Positions 1-7,652 of a stretch of 49,568 nt of DNA are shown here, in pieces (the first letter of the stretch is position 1; each line of letters begins with the position of its first letter). Under the pieces are notes generated by a model. The model was not told the DNA's origin and ran no database searches. It saw only the letters and a program-made list of their open reading frames with translations. The DNA is taken from contig PMDZ01000004.1 in the NCBI GenBank assembly GCA_003155695.1, forward strand, positions 1-49,568, read 5' to 3'. The stretch comes from Candidatus Nomurabacteria bacterium (GTDB lineage Bacteria > Patescibacteriota > Minisyncoccia > Phycocordibacterales > UBA9973). The position numbers and the translations under genes were made by a program.

Positions 1-37
1 GTGGATAACTTTTAACCCATCCCCCAACCCTTCCTAA

Positions 38-68
38 AATAATTGCTAGGTCTTGCCTAGCAATTATT
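38..68 (-). terminator. Terminator of grpE
   Basis: A perfect 13-bp stem (38-50 with 56-68) closes a 5-nt loop and overlaps the grpE stop codon. Read on the minus strand the hairpin is followed by TTTTAGG, so it fits an intrinsic terminator for grpE. Confidence 0.75.
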
Positions 69-666
69 GTTTCTTGTATTCGTAAATAGTGACTTTGGCG
101 GGGCGGATAACTCGGTCACCAATTTTATATCCAACTTGGAGAACTTTTTCCACCATATGATTCAGTTTTTCGTCATTGGTTTCAACTACACTAATTGATT
201 GATGAACACCCGGGTCAAAAGGTACACCACTATCCTCTATTGTTTCAATACCAGAATTCTGCAAGCCGGCCAAGAACTGTTTATGGATGGATTTCATTCC
301 ATCTTGCCACTCTTTATCGAGCTTCTCCCAGTGTTCGAGATTAGCAAAGGCCATTTCGAAACTATCGAGCGCCGGGAGCAATCTCTCAACTACTTTTTCT
401 TTGGTCAAAATGGAACTATTAACGTGAGCCGAATCCAGCTCTTTTTGAAGGTTTATGTAGTCTGCCTTTGCTCTCTGCCAACCAGTCAAATATTCTTCTT
501 TTTCTTTCCGACAAGCTTTCAATTCCTCGCGGAGTTTTTTTGTCACGTCTTTCGTCGGCAACTCTTCCCCATCTTCTGTGCTTTCAACAAAAGTTAAATC
601 ATCAAAATTCTCTTGGTCGCCTTCAGTTTGAGCTGGTAAATTATTTTTATTTTCTTCGTCTTTCAT
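64..666 (-). CDS. grpE: GrpE nucleotide exchange factor
   Basis: 200 aa GrpE, the exchange factor that releases ADP from DnaK in protein folding. An acidic, disordered N-terminus (about residues 1-45) is followed by a long coiled-coil helix and the C-terminal beta domain with the family pattern FDPGVHQSISVV and KVLQVGYKIGDRVIRPAKVTI near the end, split here only for description. I chose the ATG at 666. A longer reading frame to 783 would run through the rpsI terminator and into rpsI. It has its own hairpin terminator. dnaK and dnaJ are not in the window; they may lie beyond the left edge. Confidence 0.95.
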   Translation of the reverse strand: MKDEENKNNLPAQTEGDQENFDDLTFVESTEDGEELPTKDVTKKLREELKACRKEKEEYLTGWQRAKADYINLQKELDSAHVNSSILTKEKVVERLLPALDSFEMAFANLEHWEKLDKEWQDGMKSIHKQFLAGLQNSGIETIEDSGVPFDPGVHQSISVVETNDEKLNHMVEKVLQVGYKIGDRVIRPAKVTIYEYKKQ

Positions 667-682
667 AACCTTTATCTTATAC

Positions 683-714
683 AAAAAACCAAACTTTTTC
701 AAGTTTGGTTTTTT
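683..714 (-). terminator. Terminator of the ribosomal protein operon
   Basis: A perfect 14-bp stem (683-696 with 701-714) has a 4-nt loop and ends in six T residues on either strand. It lies 8 bases after the rpsI stop and ends the infA-to-rpsI gene block before grpE. Confidence 0.85.
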
Positions 715-721
715 GTTAATA

Positions 722-1168
722 TTATCTTTTACTCCATTGTGGAGACTTTCTTGCTTTTTTGAGTCCGAATTTCTTTCTTTCAACGACTCGAGGGTCGCGC
801 TTCAACATTTTGGCTTTCTTCAAGACACTGCGGAGTTCCCCATTCTCTTTGACAAGAGCACGCGCGATACCGTGACGAACCGCTTCAGCTTGAGCATGAA
901 TTCCACCACCGCGAGCCGTTACGACAACTTCGAATTTCTCCATTGGAGTTGCTTTCTCGAATGCCGAAGTCACAATCTTTTTCAAATCTGCTGTTTTAAA
1001 ATATTCAGTCATTTCCTTGCCGTTGACCGTGTAGGAATTCTTTGTGGCTTTGGTTAGACGAACAACAGCAGTCGCGGTCTTACGACGGCCAATGGCTCTC
1101 CAATATTCTTTTTTCTTTGTCTCACCCGTAGGTTTACGATTTGTAGTTACTTTTTTTTCTTTTTCCAT
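722..1168 (-). CDS. rpsI: Ribosomal protein uS9
   Basis: 148 aa S9, a small-subunit head protein whose C-terminal tail reaches the P-site tRNA. Visible family features are the YWRAIGRRKTATA start of the core, the GGGIHAQAEAVRHGIARAL motif and the terminal SKR. A lysine-rich N-terminal extension of about 20 residues precedes the core. It lies 3 bases after rplM, the usual rplM-rpsI pair, and is the last gene before the operon terminator. Confidence 0.97.
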   Translation of the reverse strand: MEKEKKVTTNRKPTGETKKKEYWRAIGRRKTATAVVRLTKATKNSYTVNGKEMTEYFKTADLKKIVTSAFEKATPMEKFEVVVTARGGGIHAQAEAVRHGIARALVKENGELRSVLKKAKMLKRDPRVVERKKFGLKKARKSPQWSKR

Positions 1169-1171
1169 ATA

Positions 1172-1522
1172 TTAATCTTTTATTGTTAAATGCTTCATGA
1201 TAAGTGGTCGCAATTTATTTGAAGGGAGCATGCCGAAGACAGCCAATTCATACAAACCATTCCAGCCTTTCTTCTCCAGAATTTTGGCATTTGTCGATAC
1301 TCTGAAACCTCCGGGCTGCCCGGAATATCTTTCGTGCAAAGTTTCACTGGTGCGACGTTCAGACATTTTGGTTTTACTTGCATTTATGATTGAAACCGAA
1401 ACATCGGCAACTTTATTCGCTACATAATCCGGTAAATTCTTGCCCATCAGAGCTTTGGCTGCAACACTCGCAACACGGCCAAACACTTTCCCATTTGCAT
1501 CAATTGTATATGTGGTAGTCAT
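1172..1522 (-). CDS. rplM: Ribosomal protein uL13, shortened
   Basis: 116 aa L13 of the large subunit; most bacterial L13 proteins are about 142 aa. The core is recognisable from IDANGKVFGRVAS through the AVFGMLPSNKLR segment, but the N-terminal lead and the C-terminal tail are both cut back. No frameshift is visible, and the gene ends 3 bases before rpsI, so the short form appears genuine. A hairpin in the leader at 1563-1584 could be regulatory. Confidence 0.95.
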   Translation of the reverse strand: MTTTYTIDANGKVFGRVASVAAKALMGKNLPDYVANKVADVSVSIINASKTKMSERRTSETLHERYSGQPGGFRVSTNAKILEKKGWNGLYELAVFGMLPSNKLRPLIMKHLTIKD

Positions 1523-1562
1523 CCCATTAAAAAATTTAAATGATAATTTTTATTTTTACTTT

Positions 1563-1584
1563 CCGTTAGATGATTTTCTAACGG
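1563..1584 (-). promoter_or_regulatory. Hairpin in the rplM leader
   Basis: An 8-bp inverted repeat (1563-1570 with 1577-1584) lies between rplQ and rplM, about 40 bases before the rplM start. It has no T-run on the minus strand, so it is not a terminator. L13 leaders are autoregulatory in some bacteria; that role here is a guess. Confidence 0.3.
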
Positions 1585-1592
1585 GACAAGTA

Positions 1593-1946
1593 TTAAATAA
1601 ATTCGATTACAGCCATCTTGCTAGCATCTCCACCTCGACGAGGGAGTTTGGTAATGCGGGTATATCCTCCAGCACGTTCCTTGTATTTCGGCGCAATATC
1701 TTTAATCATTTTATTGGCCAGAGAAGTCAAACCGTATAAACCTGAAATAACATGACGCTTTGAAGCCAGTGTCCCGACATTGGCTTTGGTAATTATCTTT
1801 TCAATAAAAGGACGAAGCTCCTTGGCCTTGGCCTCGGTGGTTTCTATTTTTCCATGAGCAATAAGCGACAACGAGAGCCCCTTGAGCAAGGCACTTCGTT
1901 GATTCTTTGTTCTTCCAAATTTTCTATTACTGTTGTGGTGTCTCAT
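1593..1946 (-). CDS. rplQ: Ribosomal protein bL17
   Basis: 117 aa L17 of the large subunit near the exit tunnel. It begins MRHHNSNRKFGRTKNQRSAL, the diagnostic N-terminus, then IETTEAKAKELRPFIEKIIT, and ends with TRITKLPRRGGDASKMAVIE. Length and sequence are normal for the family. It follows rpoA by 26 bases, the common bacterial rpoA-rplQ order. Confidence 0.97.
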   Translation of the reverse strand: MRHHNSNRKFGRTKNQRSALLKGLSLSLIAHGKIETTEAKAKELRPFIEKIITKANVGTLASKRHVISGLYGLTSLANKMIKDIAPKYKERAGGYTRITKLPRRGGDASKMAVIEFI

Positions 1947-1972
1947 TGTATTTATTAATTCTTAATTCGTAA

Positions 1973-2953
1973 TTATTTCAATGTTATTCCGTATCCACCA
2001 AGAACTTTCTTGATTTCTTGAATGCCTTTATCGCCAATTCCTTCTATTTCTAATAAATCTTCTTTCTTTTTTCTGGCTATTCCGCCGATTGTCCTGATGT
2101 TAGCCCCGGTTAAAGCATTCAGTGTGCGTGTCGATAAATCCAGGGTATCAATTCTAGTTTTAAGAATGTCCGTAAATTCATTACTTTCACCTTTTAACGG
2201 TTCTTCTTTTTCATCTTTTTTAGATTCTTCCTTCTCGACTTCCTTTTCTAGAACTTTTTGGGAAATCGTAAAGCCGACAATCGCTTGTAATTGTTCTACC
2301 ATAATTGTGATAGCTTTTTCAAGTGCCTCTCGTGGTGTCAGGGTTCCATCGGTTTCAATCGTCATGCGCAAGCGGTTGTGGTTCGTCTTGTCTCCAACAC
2401 GCATATTCTCAACTTCATAAGCCACGCGACGAATTGGTGTAAATATAGCATCAAGAGAAATAACTCCAACTTCATTTTTTGTTTTCTGGTGCATTTCTTT
2501 CGGAATAAAACCTAAACCTTTTTCAACTGTCATCTCAATCGAAAGAGTAACCTTGCCGGTAATTTCGGCAATATACAAATCATCATTTAGAACTTCAACT
2601 TGACCACCTGCTTCAATATCGGAAGCGGTAATTTGCTTGGGACCTTTCACATGAAGAGTAACCTTTTGAGGTTCGTCGGTATTTAATCGGAATCTAACTT
2701 GTTTTAAATGAAGAAGAATTGTAATAACATCTTCCTTTACTCCATCAATAACAGAAAATTCATGGTCAACTCCATCAATTTTAATAGACGTAATAGCCGA
2801 CCCGGTCAGAGACGACAAAATAATACGACGAAGTGAATTGCCTAAGGTGTGTCCGTACCCCGGATAAAGTCCGTCTATTTCATAAACACCTTTGGTGCCT
2901 ACTTCGGAAACGATGGATAATTTTGATGGTAGTATAATATTTAAATCAGACAT
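1973..2953 (-). CDS. rpoA: RNA polymerase alpha subunit
   Basis: 326 aa alpha subunit, which dimerises to start RNA polymerase assembly and whose C-terminal domain can contact UP elements and activators. The alpha-NTD (about 1-230) contains GYGHTLGNSLRRIILSSL. An acidic, lysine-rich linker (about 232-255) leads to the alpha-CTD helix-hairpin-helix segment (IDTLDLSTRTLNALTGANI and GIGDKGIQEIKKVLGGYGI). Both domains are intact. It sits between rpsD and rplQ in the standard order. Confidence 0.97.
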   Translation of the reverse strand: MSDLNIILPSKLSIVSEVGTKGVYEIDGLYPGYGHTLGNSLRRIILSSLTGSAITSIKIDGVDHEFSVIDGVKEDVITILLHLKQVRFRLNTDEPQKVTLHVKGPKQITASDIEAGGQVEVLNDDLYIAEITGKVTLSIEMTVEKGLGFIPKEMHQKTKNEVGVISLDAIFTPIRRVAYEVENMRVGDKTNHNRLRMTIETDGTLTPREALEKAITIMVEQLQAIVGFTISQKVLEKEVEKEESKKDEKEEPLKGESNEFTDILKTRIDTLDLSTRTLNALTGANIRTIGGIARKKKEDLLEIEGIGDKGIQEIKKVLGGYGITLK

Positions 2954-3015
2954 ATTTATATGATTTTGGAGAGCATTGCCCCCACTAATTATTTATAAAA
3001 AATTCACCATAACTC

Positions 3016-3624
3016 TTAACGACTATAAAACTCTAACACAGTGTTAAGGTCAATATATCCTTCATTATTTTTCGGTTTGCCCTGTACCTTGCCTTTCAGA
3101 TTTTCCACATCAAACGCTAACCAATTAGGGCAATTATATTCTTTCATTTTGTTGACCATATCGCTAAATAAGACACTTTTTTTGCTTCCTTCGCGGACGG
3201 CAACAATATCTCCGACTTGCACACGCTCGGATGGAACTGTCGTTTTCTTTCCATTTAATGTTATATGTCCGTGCGAAACCATTTGGCGGGAAAGACGGCG
3301 GGAATGCGTCAGACCCAATCTGTAAACTACATTATCCAATCGGCTTTCCAATAATTCAAAAAGATAATCGGTTGTCGAAACGCTTTTATGAGCTACAGCT
3401 TCTTTGATATAGTTAGAAAATTGTCTTTCACTTATGCCATACATAAAACGAACTTTTTGTTTCTCGATAAATTGAGTGGCATAACCGGAAAGTGGTTTCG
3501 GACGTTTGTTTTTTGTATTTTTGGCGTGCCTTGCTTCAGACATGGCAAACTTGGTCGTTTGACATTTCTCAAAGACTCCAGGGCCTAATCGTCTACCAAT
3601 TTTATATTTTTTGACTTTTTTCAT
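3016..3624 (-). CDS. rpsD: Ribosomal protein uS4
   Basis: 202 aa S4, a primary 16S rRNA-binding protein that starts 30S assembly. The S4 RNA-binding domain is clear at about 95-160 (LLESRLDNVVYRLGLTHSRR, HGHITLNGKK). The N-terminal domain has a single cysteine (FEKCQTTKF), so it is the zinc-free type. It starts 3 bases after rpsK and precedes rpoA by 62 bases. Confidence 0.96.
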   Translation of the reverse strand: MKKVKKYKIGRRLGPGVFEKCQTTKFAMSEARHAKNTKNKRPKPLSGYATQFIEKQKVRFMYGISERQFSNYIKEAVAHKSVSTTDYLFELLESRLDNVVYRLGLTHSRRLSRQMVSHGHITLNGKKTTVPSERVQVGDIVAVREGSKKSVLFSDMVNKMKEYNCPNWLAFDVENLKGKVQGKPKNNEGYIDLNTVLEFYSR

Positions 3625-3627
3625 AAT

Positions 3628-4083
3628 TTATACCCTTCGTGGTTTTTTAGGTTTTGGACCATTGTGAGGAACCGGGGTCATATCGCGAACTCCGGTAATA
3701 TCTATATCATAAGCCATAAAAGCTCGGATTGTCGGCTCACGGCCGCTACCTACTCCTTTGACTACAACATCAACTTCTTTGACTCCGAGAGCTTTGGCTT
3801 TTTCTCCGATAACCGAGGCAGCTTTTGAAGCCGCAAATGGTGTTCCTTTCTTTGCTCCCTTGAAACCCAATGCCCCAGCTGAAGTCCAGAAAATGGTATT
3901 GCCTTCTTTGTCGGATAAAACAATTTTCGTATTATTAAAAGTTGCTTCGACGTGCAAAGTTCCGGAAACAATTTTCTTCTTTGGAATTTTTACTTCCTGT
4001 TTCGAAACAACCTCGGGAGCTTTTTCCGTTGTTTCTTTTTTTTCTTCCTCTTTTTCTTTTGTTATAATTTTTACCTTTCCCAT
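3628..4083 (-). CDS. rpsK: Ribosomal protein uS11 with charged N-terminal extension
   Basis: 151 aa S11 of the 30S platform. The core starts at VSGTLHVEATFNNTKIVLSD and continues to the VRDMTPVPHNGPKPKKPRRV tail. About 40 residues rich in Lys and Glu precede it, making the protein longer than the usual 129 or so. I chose the ATG at 4083, 10 bases after rpsM ends. Upstream in-frame starts at 4143 and 4185 would overlap rpsM by 50-92 bases. Confidence 0.93.
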   Translation of the reverse strand: MGKVKIITKEKEEEKKETTEKAPEVVSKQEVKIPKKKIVSGTLHVEATFNNTKIVLSDKEGNTIFWTSAGALGFKGAKKGTPFAASKAASVIGEKAKALGVKEVDVVVKGVGSGREPTIRAFMAYDIDITGVRDMTPVPHNGPKPKKPRRV

Positions 4084-4093
4084 ATAATTAGTT

Positions 4094-4474
4094 TTAAGTC
4101 TTTTCGGCTTTTCTTCTACCGCTACCCATCGTCTTTCGGACATTGCCTCTGACGGTGCGAGAATTTGTCTTTGTTCTTTGGCCACGGACAGGTAAACGCT
4201 TCATGTGTCTGATTCCTCGGTAAGCTTTTATATCTTTTAATCTTTTTATATTGGAAGCAATTTCACGCTTAAGTCCACCTTCAATCGTCATTGTTTCGAC
4301 AATTTTTCTAATAGCATTTTCTTCATCAACAGTAAGAGCATCGGCTTTAATATCTCTACGGATGTGAGCATCGTCTAGAATTTTCCTGGCTCGAGAAATA
4401 CCAATACCATAAAGACACGTTAAGCCGACATCTAAATGTTTATTATTGGGGATAGTGATACCGAGGATTCTCAT
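4094..4474 (-). CDS. rpsM: Ribosomal protein uS13
   Basis: 126 aa S13, a 30S head protein that contacts the 50S subunit and tRNA. MRILGITIPNNKHLDVGLTC with the helix-two-turns-helix, then YRGIRHMKRLPVRGQRTKTN, identify it. The C-terminal tail is basic. It starts 9 bases after rpmJ in the conserved rpmJ-rpsM-rpsK-rpsD-rpoA order. Confidence 0.97.
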   Translation of the reverse strand: MRILGITIPNNKHLDVGLTCLYGIGISRARKILDDAHIRRDIKADALTVDEENAIRKIVETMTIEGGLKREIASNIKRLKDIKAYRGIRHMKRLPVRGQRTKTNSRTVRGNVRKTMGSGRRKAEKT

Positions 4475-4483
4475 ACGATAAAA

Positions 4484-4594
4484 TTATTGTTTTTGTTTAT
4501 GTTTAGGGTTGGAACAAATAACACGAAGATGACCACTTCGCTTAATCAATTTACAATTTGTGCAGATTTTTTTAACGGCTGATTTAATTTTCAT
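4484..4594 (-). CDS. rpmJ: Ribosomal protein bL36
   Basis: 36 aa L36, which starts [11 protein letters not shown] and is rich in Lys and Arg. The zinc ligands are three cysteines and one histidine (CTNC, then C and H in the second half), i.e. the zinc-ribbon form of L36. It lies between infA and rpsM in the normal order and has an ATG start. Confidence 0.95.
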   Translation of the reverse strand: MKIKSAVKKICTNCKLIKRSGHLRVICSNPKHKQKQ

Positions 4595-4617
4595 TTTTTA
4601 TTACGCGAAAGAAAAAT

Positions 4618-4708
4618 ATAGGGCTTTTACCCTGTATTTTTACTACAAAAGCATACACCTGTTTATAATACACTATTTAATAAAATACGCAAGACCAAAC
4701 AGGGTAAA
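4618..4708 (-). promoter_or_regulatory. Possible attenuator between infA and rpmJ
   Basis: The 116-nt gap holds a 10-bp perfect inverted repeat (4626-4635 with 4699-4708). The downstream arm can alternatively form a local hairpin (around 4618-4636) followed by TATATTTTTC on the minus strand. The two pairings exclude each other, as in an attenuator. A promoter-like TTGCGT/TATTAT pair lies between them. Function is inferred. Confidence 0.3.
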
Positions 4709-4710
4709 GT

Positions 4711-4926
4711 CTAAGTCCTCTTAATAATTCTTCCTTTTCCACCATAAGAATCAAGGAGAACTTCTACCCTGTCCCCGACTAATACCTTTATTCTGTGTAT
4801 CCGCATTTTGCCGGCCAGATATGAAAGAATGATTTTCCCATCTCCAATATCAACTCTGAAAAGAGTATTGGGAAGTGCTTCCGTCACGGTCCCCGCTACA
4901 ATATTTTTTTCATTTCTATCGTTCAT
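4711..4926 (-). CDS. infA: Translation initiation factor IF-1
   Basis: 71 aa IF-1, an OB-fold protein that binds the 30S A site. The pattern VTEALPNTLFRVDIGDGKII, then HIRKI-like HRIKVLVGDRVEVLL, fits the family. It heads the ribosomal block; a -10-like TATAAG ends six bases before the ATG, so the transcript may be leaderless. Confidence 0.94.
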   Translation of the reverse strand: MNDRNEKNIVAGTVTEALPNTLFRVDIGDGKIILSYLAGKMRIHRIKVLVGDRVEVLLDSYGGKGRIIKRT

Positions 4927-4932
4927 TTAATA

Positions 4933-4938
4933 CTTATA
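4933..4938 (-). promoter_or_regulatory. -10 box six bases before infA
   Basis: TATAAG (minus strand), a 6-nt gap (TATTAA), then ATG. This spacing puts the transcription start at or next to the start codon. No TGn extension is present. Confidence 0.5.
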
Positions 4939-4973
4939 TAAATATAACAAAAAATATATATTCAGTCAAATTT

Positions 4974-6419
4974 TTAATTTACCACCACGTTGATTTTTGA
5001 TATATCGTCCGGAACATACTTCTGCCAAGGTGGGAAGATTTTGACGAGAGCCGAAGCAATACCGTGGTCTTGACGGAAAATTGATGAAACATCATTTTTA
5101 TTTATTCCTGTAAGTTTCGTTTTAAGTAATTCTACGTCAGGATTCCAGATGGCATTTATGTCACCGGAAAGAGCGAAAGAAACGGAAGAAATGTCTTTGG
5201 TAATAAGCTGGTCTTTATTTGTAAAATTAAATGCAAGGTTGTTTAAATCGGATATTTTAATTTCTTTTGTTTCATCACTCTTGATATTCGGCAAAGAAAT
5301 TTTTATTATATTATCTACCAAACTTTTTTCTTTCAACAATACTACCGACAAAGTTTCATCAATCTCAATATCGGTATTCGGAGTTTTAGAGGAAATATTA
5401 TCCCCTATTTTATAAGTGAATGAGAGAGCATTCGGGTATAGTATATATCCAGGTGGAACAAGAGCTTTGACTTGGTTTAAAAAATCCTCTTTATAGGTTA
5501 ATTCTGCCATGGTATTAATCTCACTTCTGTCCGAATCATTTAGTGTATAGACTAACCCGATAGCTCCCCCTGCAAGTGGAGTTTTCAACTTGCCATAAAT
5601 TTTTAGATATTTTGTGGTATCTTTGAAGGAATTTATATGGAAATCCGTTGGGGAGCCGTTGTAAGCATCCCCGGGCAGAAAGGCCGTGATGTCGACAGAT
5701 ATTTGCCCGGGAATTATTTTTTTATTTTTATCGGTCTTATATCCAGGTATAGTTACAATCTTATCGGTCTTGTAAGCCTTGCCATTATTATCGGATAAAA
5801 AGGTTCCCGCTGATAATTTTTGAGGATTAGCATTAAACTCATTATATAAAATAATGCTCCCTTCTGCTTTTGTCGATACATTTTTTGAATCTGTTAATGT
5901 TACATTTTTCAATTTCTTGTCTGAGGTAATCATTATTTCGAAATTAATCGAATCACTATTCGAATCCTGCAGAGCAACAAATTGTTTATTGTTATAAGTT
6001 ATTAGTTGGTGTTTGGAAGTTATTGTTACGTCTGCTTTTTGAAATATTTCTCCACCCCAATAAATTCCTCCAGTAATAATCATAATTATAAAAATAACTA
6101 GAGTTGTTTTGTGTAATATTGGAGGTTCAATTTTTACTTGAGGGGTTCTTTGTAGCCTTTGCCTTTCAAGAGCTTTCTTCTTGAAATATTTTTCTACCAC
6201 TCCTTCTTTTTTTTCTGTCTTCTCTTTTACTTTTTCCTCAACTTTCTCTTTTATTTCCTTTTTTATTTCTTCTATCTTTTCTTCTTTTATTTCTTCAAAC
6301 TTTTCTCGATAATATTCCTTCGGGATATTTATTTTCGAAGGTAAAACGACCTCCTCCATAGAAGGAATTATTTTTTTCCTAGTATTTGGTCTGATGTCTT
6401 CTATAATTCTTCTTGCCAT
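4974..6419 (-). CDS. CPR single-pass membrane protein, baseplate-J-like label
   Basis: 481 aa. A charged cytoplasmic N-terminus with a strong Lys/Glu coiled coil (about residues 40-75) is followed by one membrane helix (about 105-125, LVIFIIMIITGGIYWGG) and a long extracytoplasmic beta-rich region with TKAEGSIILYNEFNANPQKL and PGDAYNGSPTDFHI patches. I recall related CPR proteins labelled baseplate J/gp47-like; that label is not proof of function. The ATG at 6419 lies 1 base after the upstream actin-like gene, so the two are probably translated together. Role unknown; perhaps an envelope fibre or assembly partner. Confidence 0.7.
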   Translation of the reverse strand: MARRIIEDIRPNTRKKIIPSMEEVVLPSKINIPKEYYREKFEEIKEEKIEEIKKEIKEKVEEKVKEKTEKKEGVVEKYFKKKALERQRLQRTPQVKIEPPILHKTTLVIFIIMIITGGIYWGGEIFQKADVTITSKHQLITYNNKQFVALQDSNSDSINFEIMITSDKKLKNVTLTDSKNVSTKAEGSIILYNEFNANPQKLSAGTFLSDNNGKAYKTDKIVTIPGYKTDKNKKIIPGQISVDITAFLPGDAYNGSPTDFHINSFKDTTKYLKIYGKLKTPLAGGAIGLVYTLNDSDRSEINTMAELTYKEDFLNQVKALVPPGYILYPNALSFTYKIGDNISSKTPNTDIEIDETLSVVLLKEKSLVDNIIKISLPNIKSDETKEIKISDLNNLAFNFTNKDQLITKDISSVSFALSGDINAIWNPDVELLKTKLTGINKNDVSSIFRQDHGIASALVKIFPPWQKYVPDDISKINVVVN

Positions 6420-6420
6420 A

Positions 6421-7599
6421 TTATTTACCAATTTTTCTCATTATCGCAATGGCTTCTATCATCAAAAATGGATCGCATGCTCCCTTGGTGTCACACATAC
6501 TCAAAAATTCGGGTCCGTCCAAAGTTACAACTTCACATTTGTGATCAGTGGTTGCAGATTGAATATGTTCCTCATTTCGCAAGGCGTTTGCAAACCAATT
6601 CATAATATCATTGTCCGCGGTTAAAAATATAGTGTTGGGCAAAATGAGAGTACGTGGAAGAGTAATGATACATTGTTTAAAAGCTTCACCCCAAGAATTC
6701 TCTATTGATTTGAAAAGTGGTTCCACTTTTTTCCTATATTCTTCAGAAAGACTATTTGCGCTATAAAGTTTGAAAAGTTCTTCAGCGTCGCGTAATTCAA
6801 TATCAAGTTTGGTACACATATAACTGAAGAAAGTCTTCTTGCCGAAAGGGAACGACAATACAGATTTTAGAATTCCTTTTGTTACAATACCGACATCGGT
6901 TATCTCTCCACTGATATCAAGCAGCAAATAAGAGTCCGGAATTATATACTTGTCTCTGACCGCCAGATAAGTCGCCACTGTAAAAGAGGAAAAGGAAACA
7001 TTAATATGGTGAAAAGTTTTTGATAATGTCTCGCGTATTTTATTAAGGCATAATCGAGGTGATAAGGATATAATCATATTCATTTCAACAAAGTTACATT
7101 TTTTACTAAGTGGATCCGCAACCACATAACCGTTAAGTGACACCGCCATGGTATGTTGTTCTATCATCTCTGGTGTACTATCCAAATCACCATATTTAGT
7201 CTTATATGACTCCGTAAGTCCGGATATTTCCTTTTGAATTAATTCCGTTGCTAGGCGTTTTGTGAAAGTGAAAGGTTTTTCTTTGGACATTTTTATCACT
7301 CTGGTTTCCGACAAATACCAAGGTGAAGCAAGAACACAAACAATCTCATCCGGAGCGCCGACTTTTTTGTCATATAATGAATTCGCGGACTGTGAAAGAG
7401 CCGAGACCATATCTCCGACAAATATATTAAAATTAAATTTTTCACGAAACCTAATATCGTTACGGACAGATTTCATTATGAAAGGCACTCCTTTACCCCC
7501 GGTCGGAATGCGGACGATAGCTCCTCCGACACTTCCGGAACCAATATCAAAAATAGCTACAATCTTTTCTTTCTTTTTAGTTCCAAATAAAAATCCCAT
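6421..7599 (-). CDS. Actin-like ATPase, FtsA/PilM type
   Basis: 392 aa with actin-fold phosphate loops: phosphate 1 VAIFDIGSGSVGGAIVRI near residue 15 and phosphate 2 SYLLLDISGEITDVGIVTKG near 220. FtsA and PilM are the closest well-known relatives. It is too divergent from the real FtsA at 34.3 kb to be a paralogue with the same job, and no C-terminal FtsZ-binding or amphipathic tail is obvious. Its translational pairing with the membrane protein at 4974-6419 suggests a PilM/PilN-like cytoplasmic partner of an envelope machine. No other pilus gene is in the window. Confidence 0.7.
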   Translation of the reverse strand: MGFLFGTKKKEKIVAIFDIGSGSVGGAIVRIPTGGKGVPFIMKSVRNDIRFREKFNFNIFVGDMVSALSQSANSLYDKKVGAPDEIVCVLASPWYLSETRVIKMSKEKPFTFTKRLATELIQKEISGLTESYKTKYGDLDSTPEMIEQHTMAVSLNGYVVADPLSKKCNFVEMNMIISLSPRLCLNKIRETLSKTFHHINVSFSSFTVATYLAVRDKYIIPDSYLLLDISGEITDVGIVTKGILKSVLSFPFGKKTFFSYMCTKLDIELRDAEELFKLYSANSLSEEYRKKVEPLFKSIENSWGEAFKQCIITLPRTLILPNTIFLTADNDIMNWFANALRNEEHIQSATTDHKCEVVTLDGPEFLSMCDTKGACDPFLMIEAIAIMRKIGK

Positions 7600-7652
7600 A
7601 TTATATATAGTATACTACAAACCAAATAAAATGCTCAATATATTGTGGAAAA

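Noticed and set aside
667-783. A 39-codon N-terminal extension of grpE
   Set aside because: It would translate through the operon terminator and overlap the rpsI end; the sequence there is not GrpE-like.
2022-2420. Long plus-strand frame opposite rpoA, and similar frames opposite other genes
   Set aside because: These mirror the codon structure of the real genes, lack start signals and have no family resemblance.
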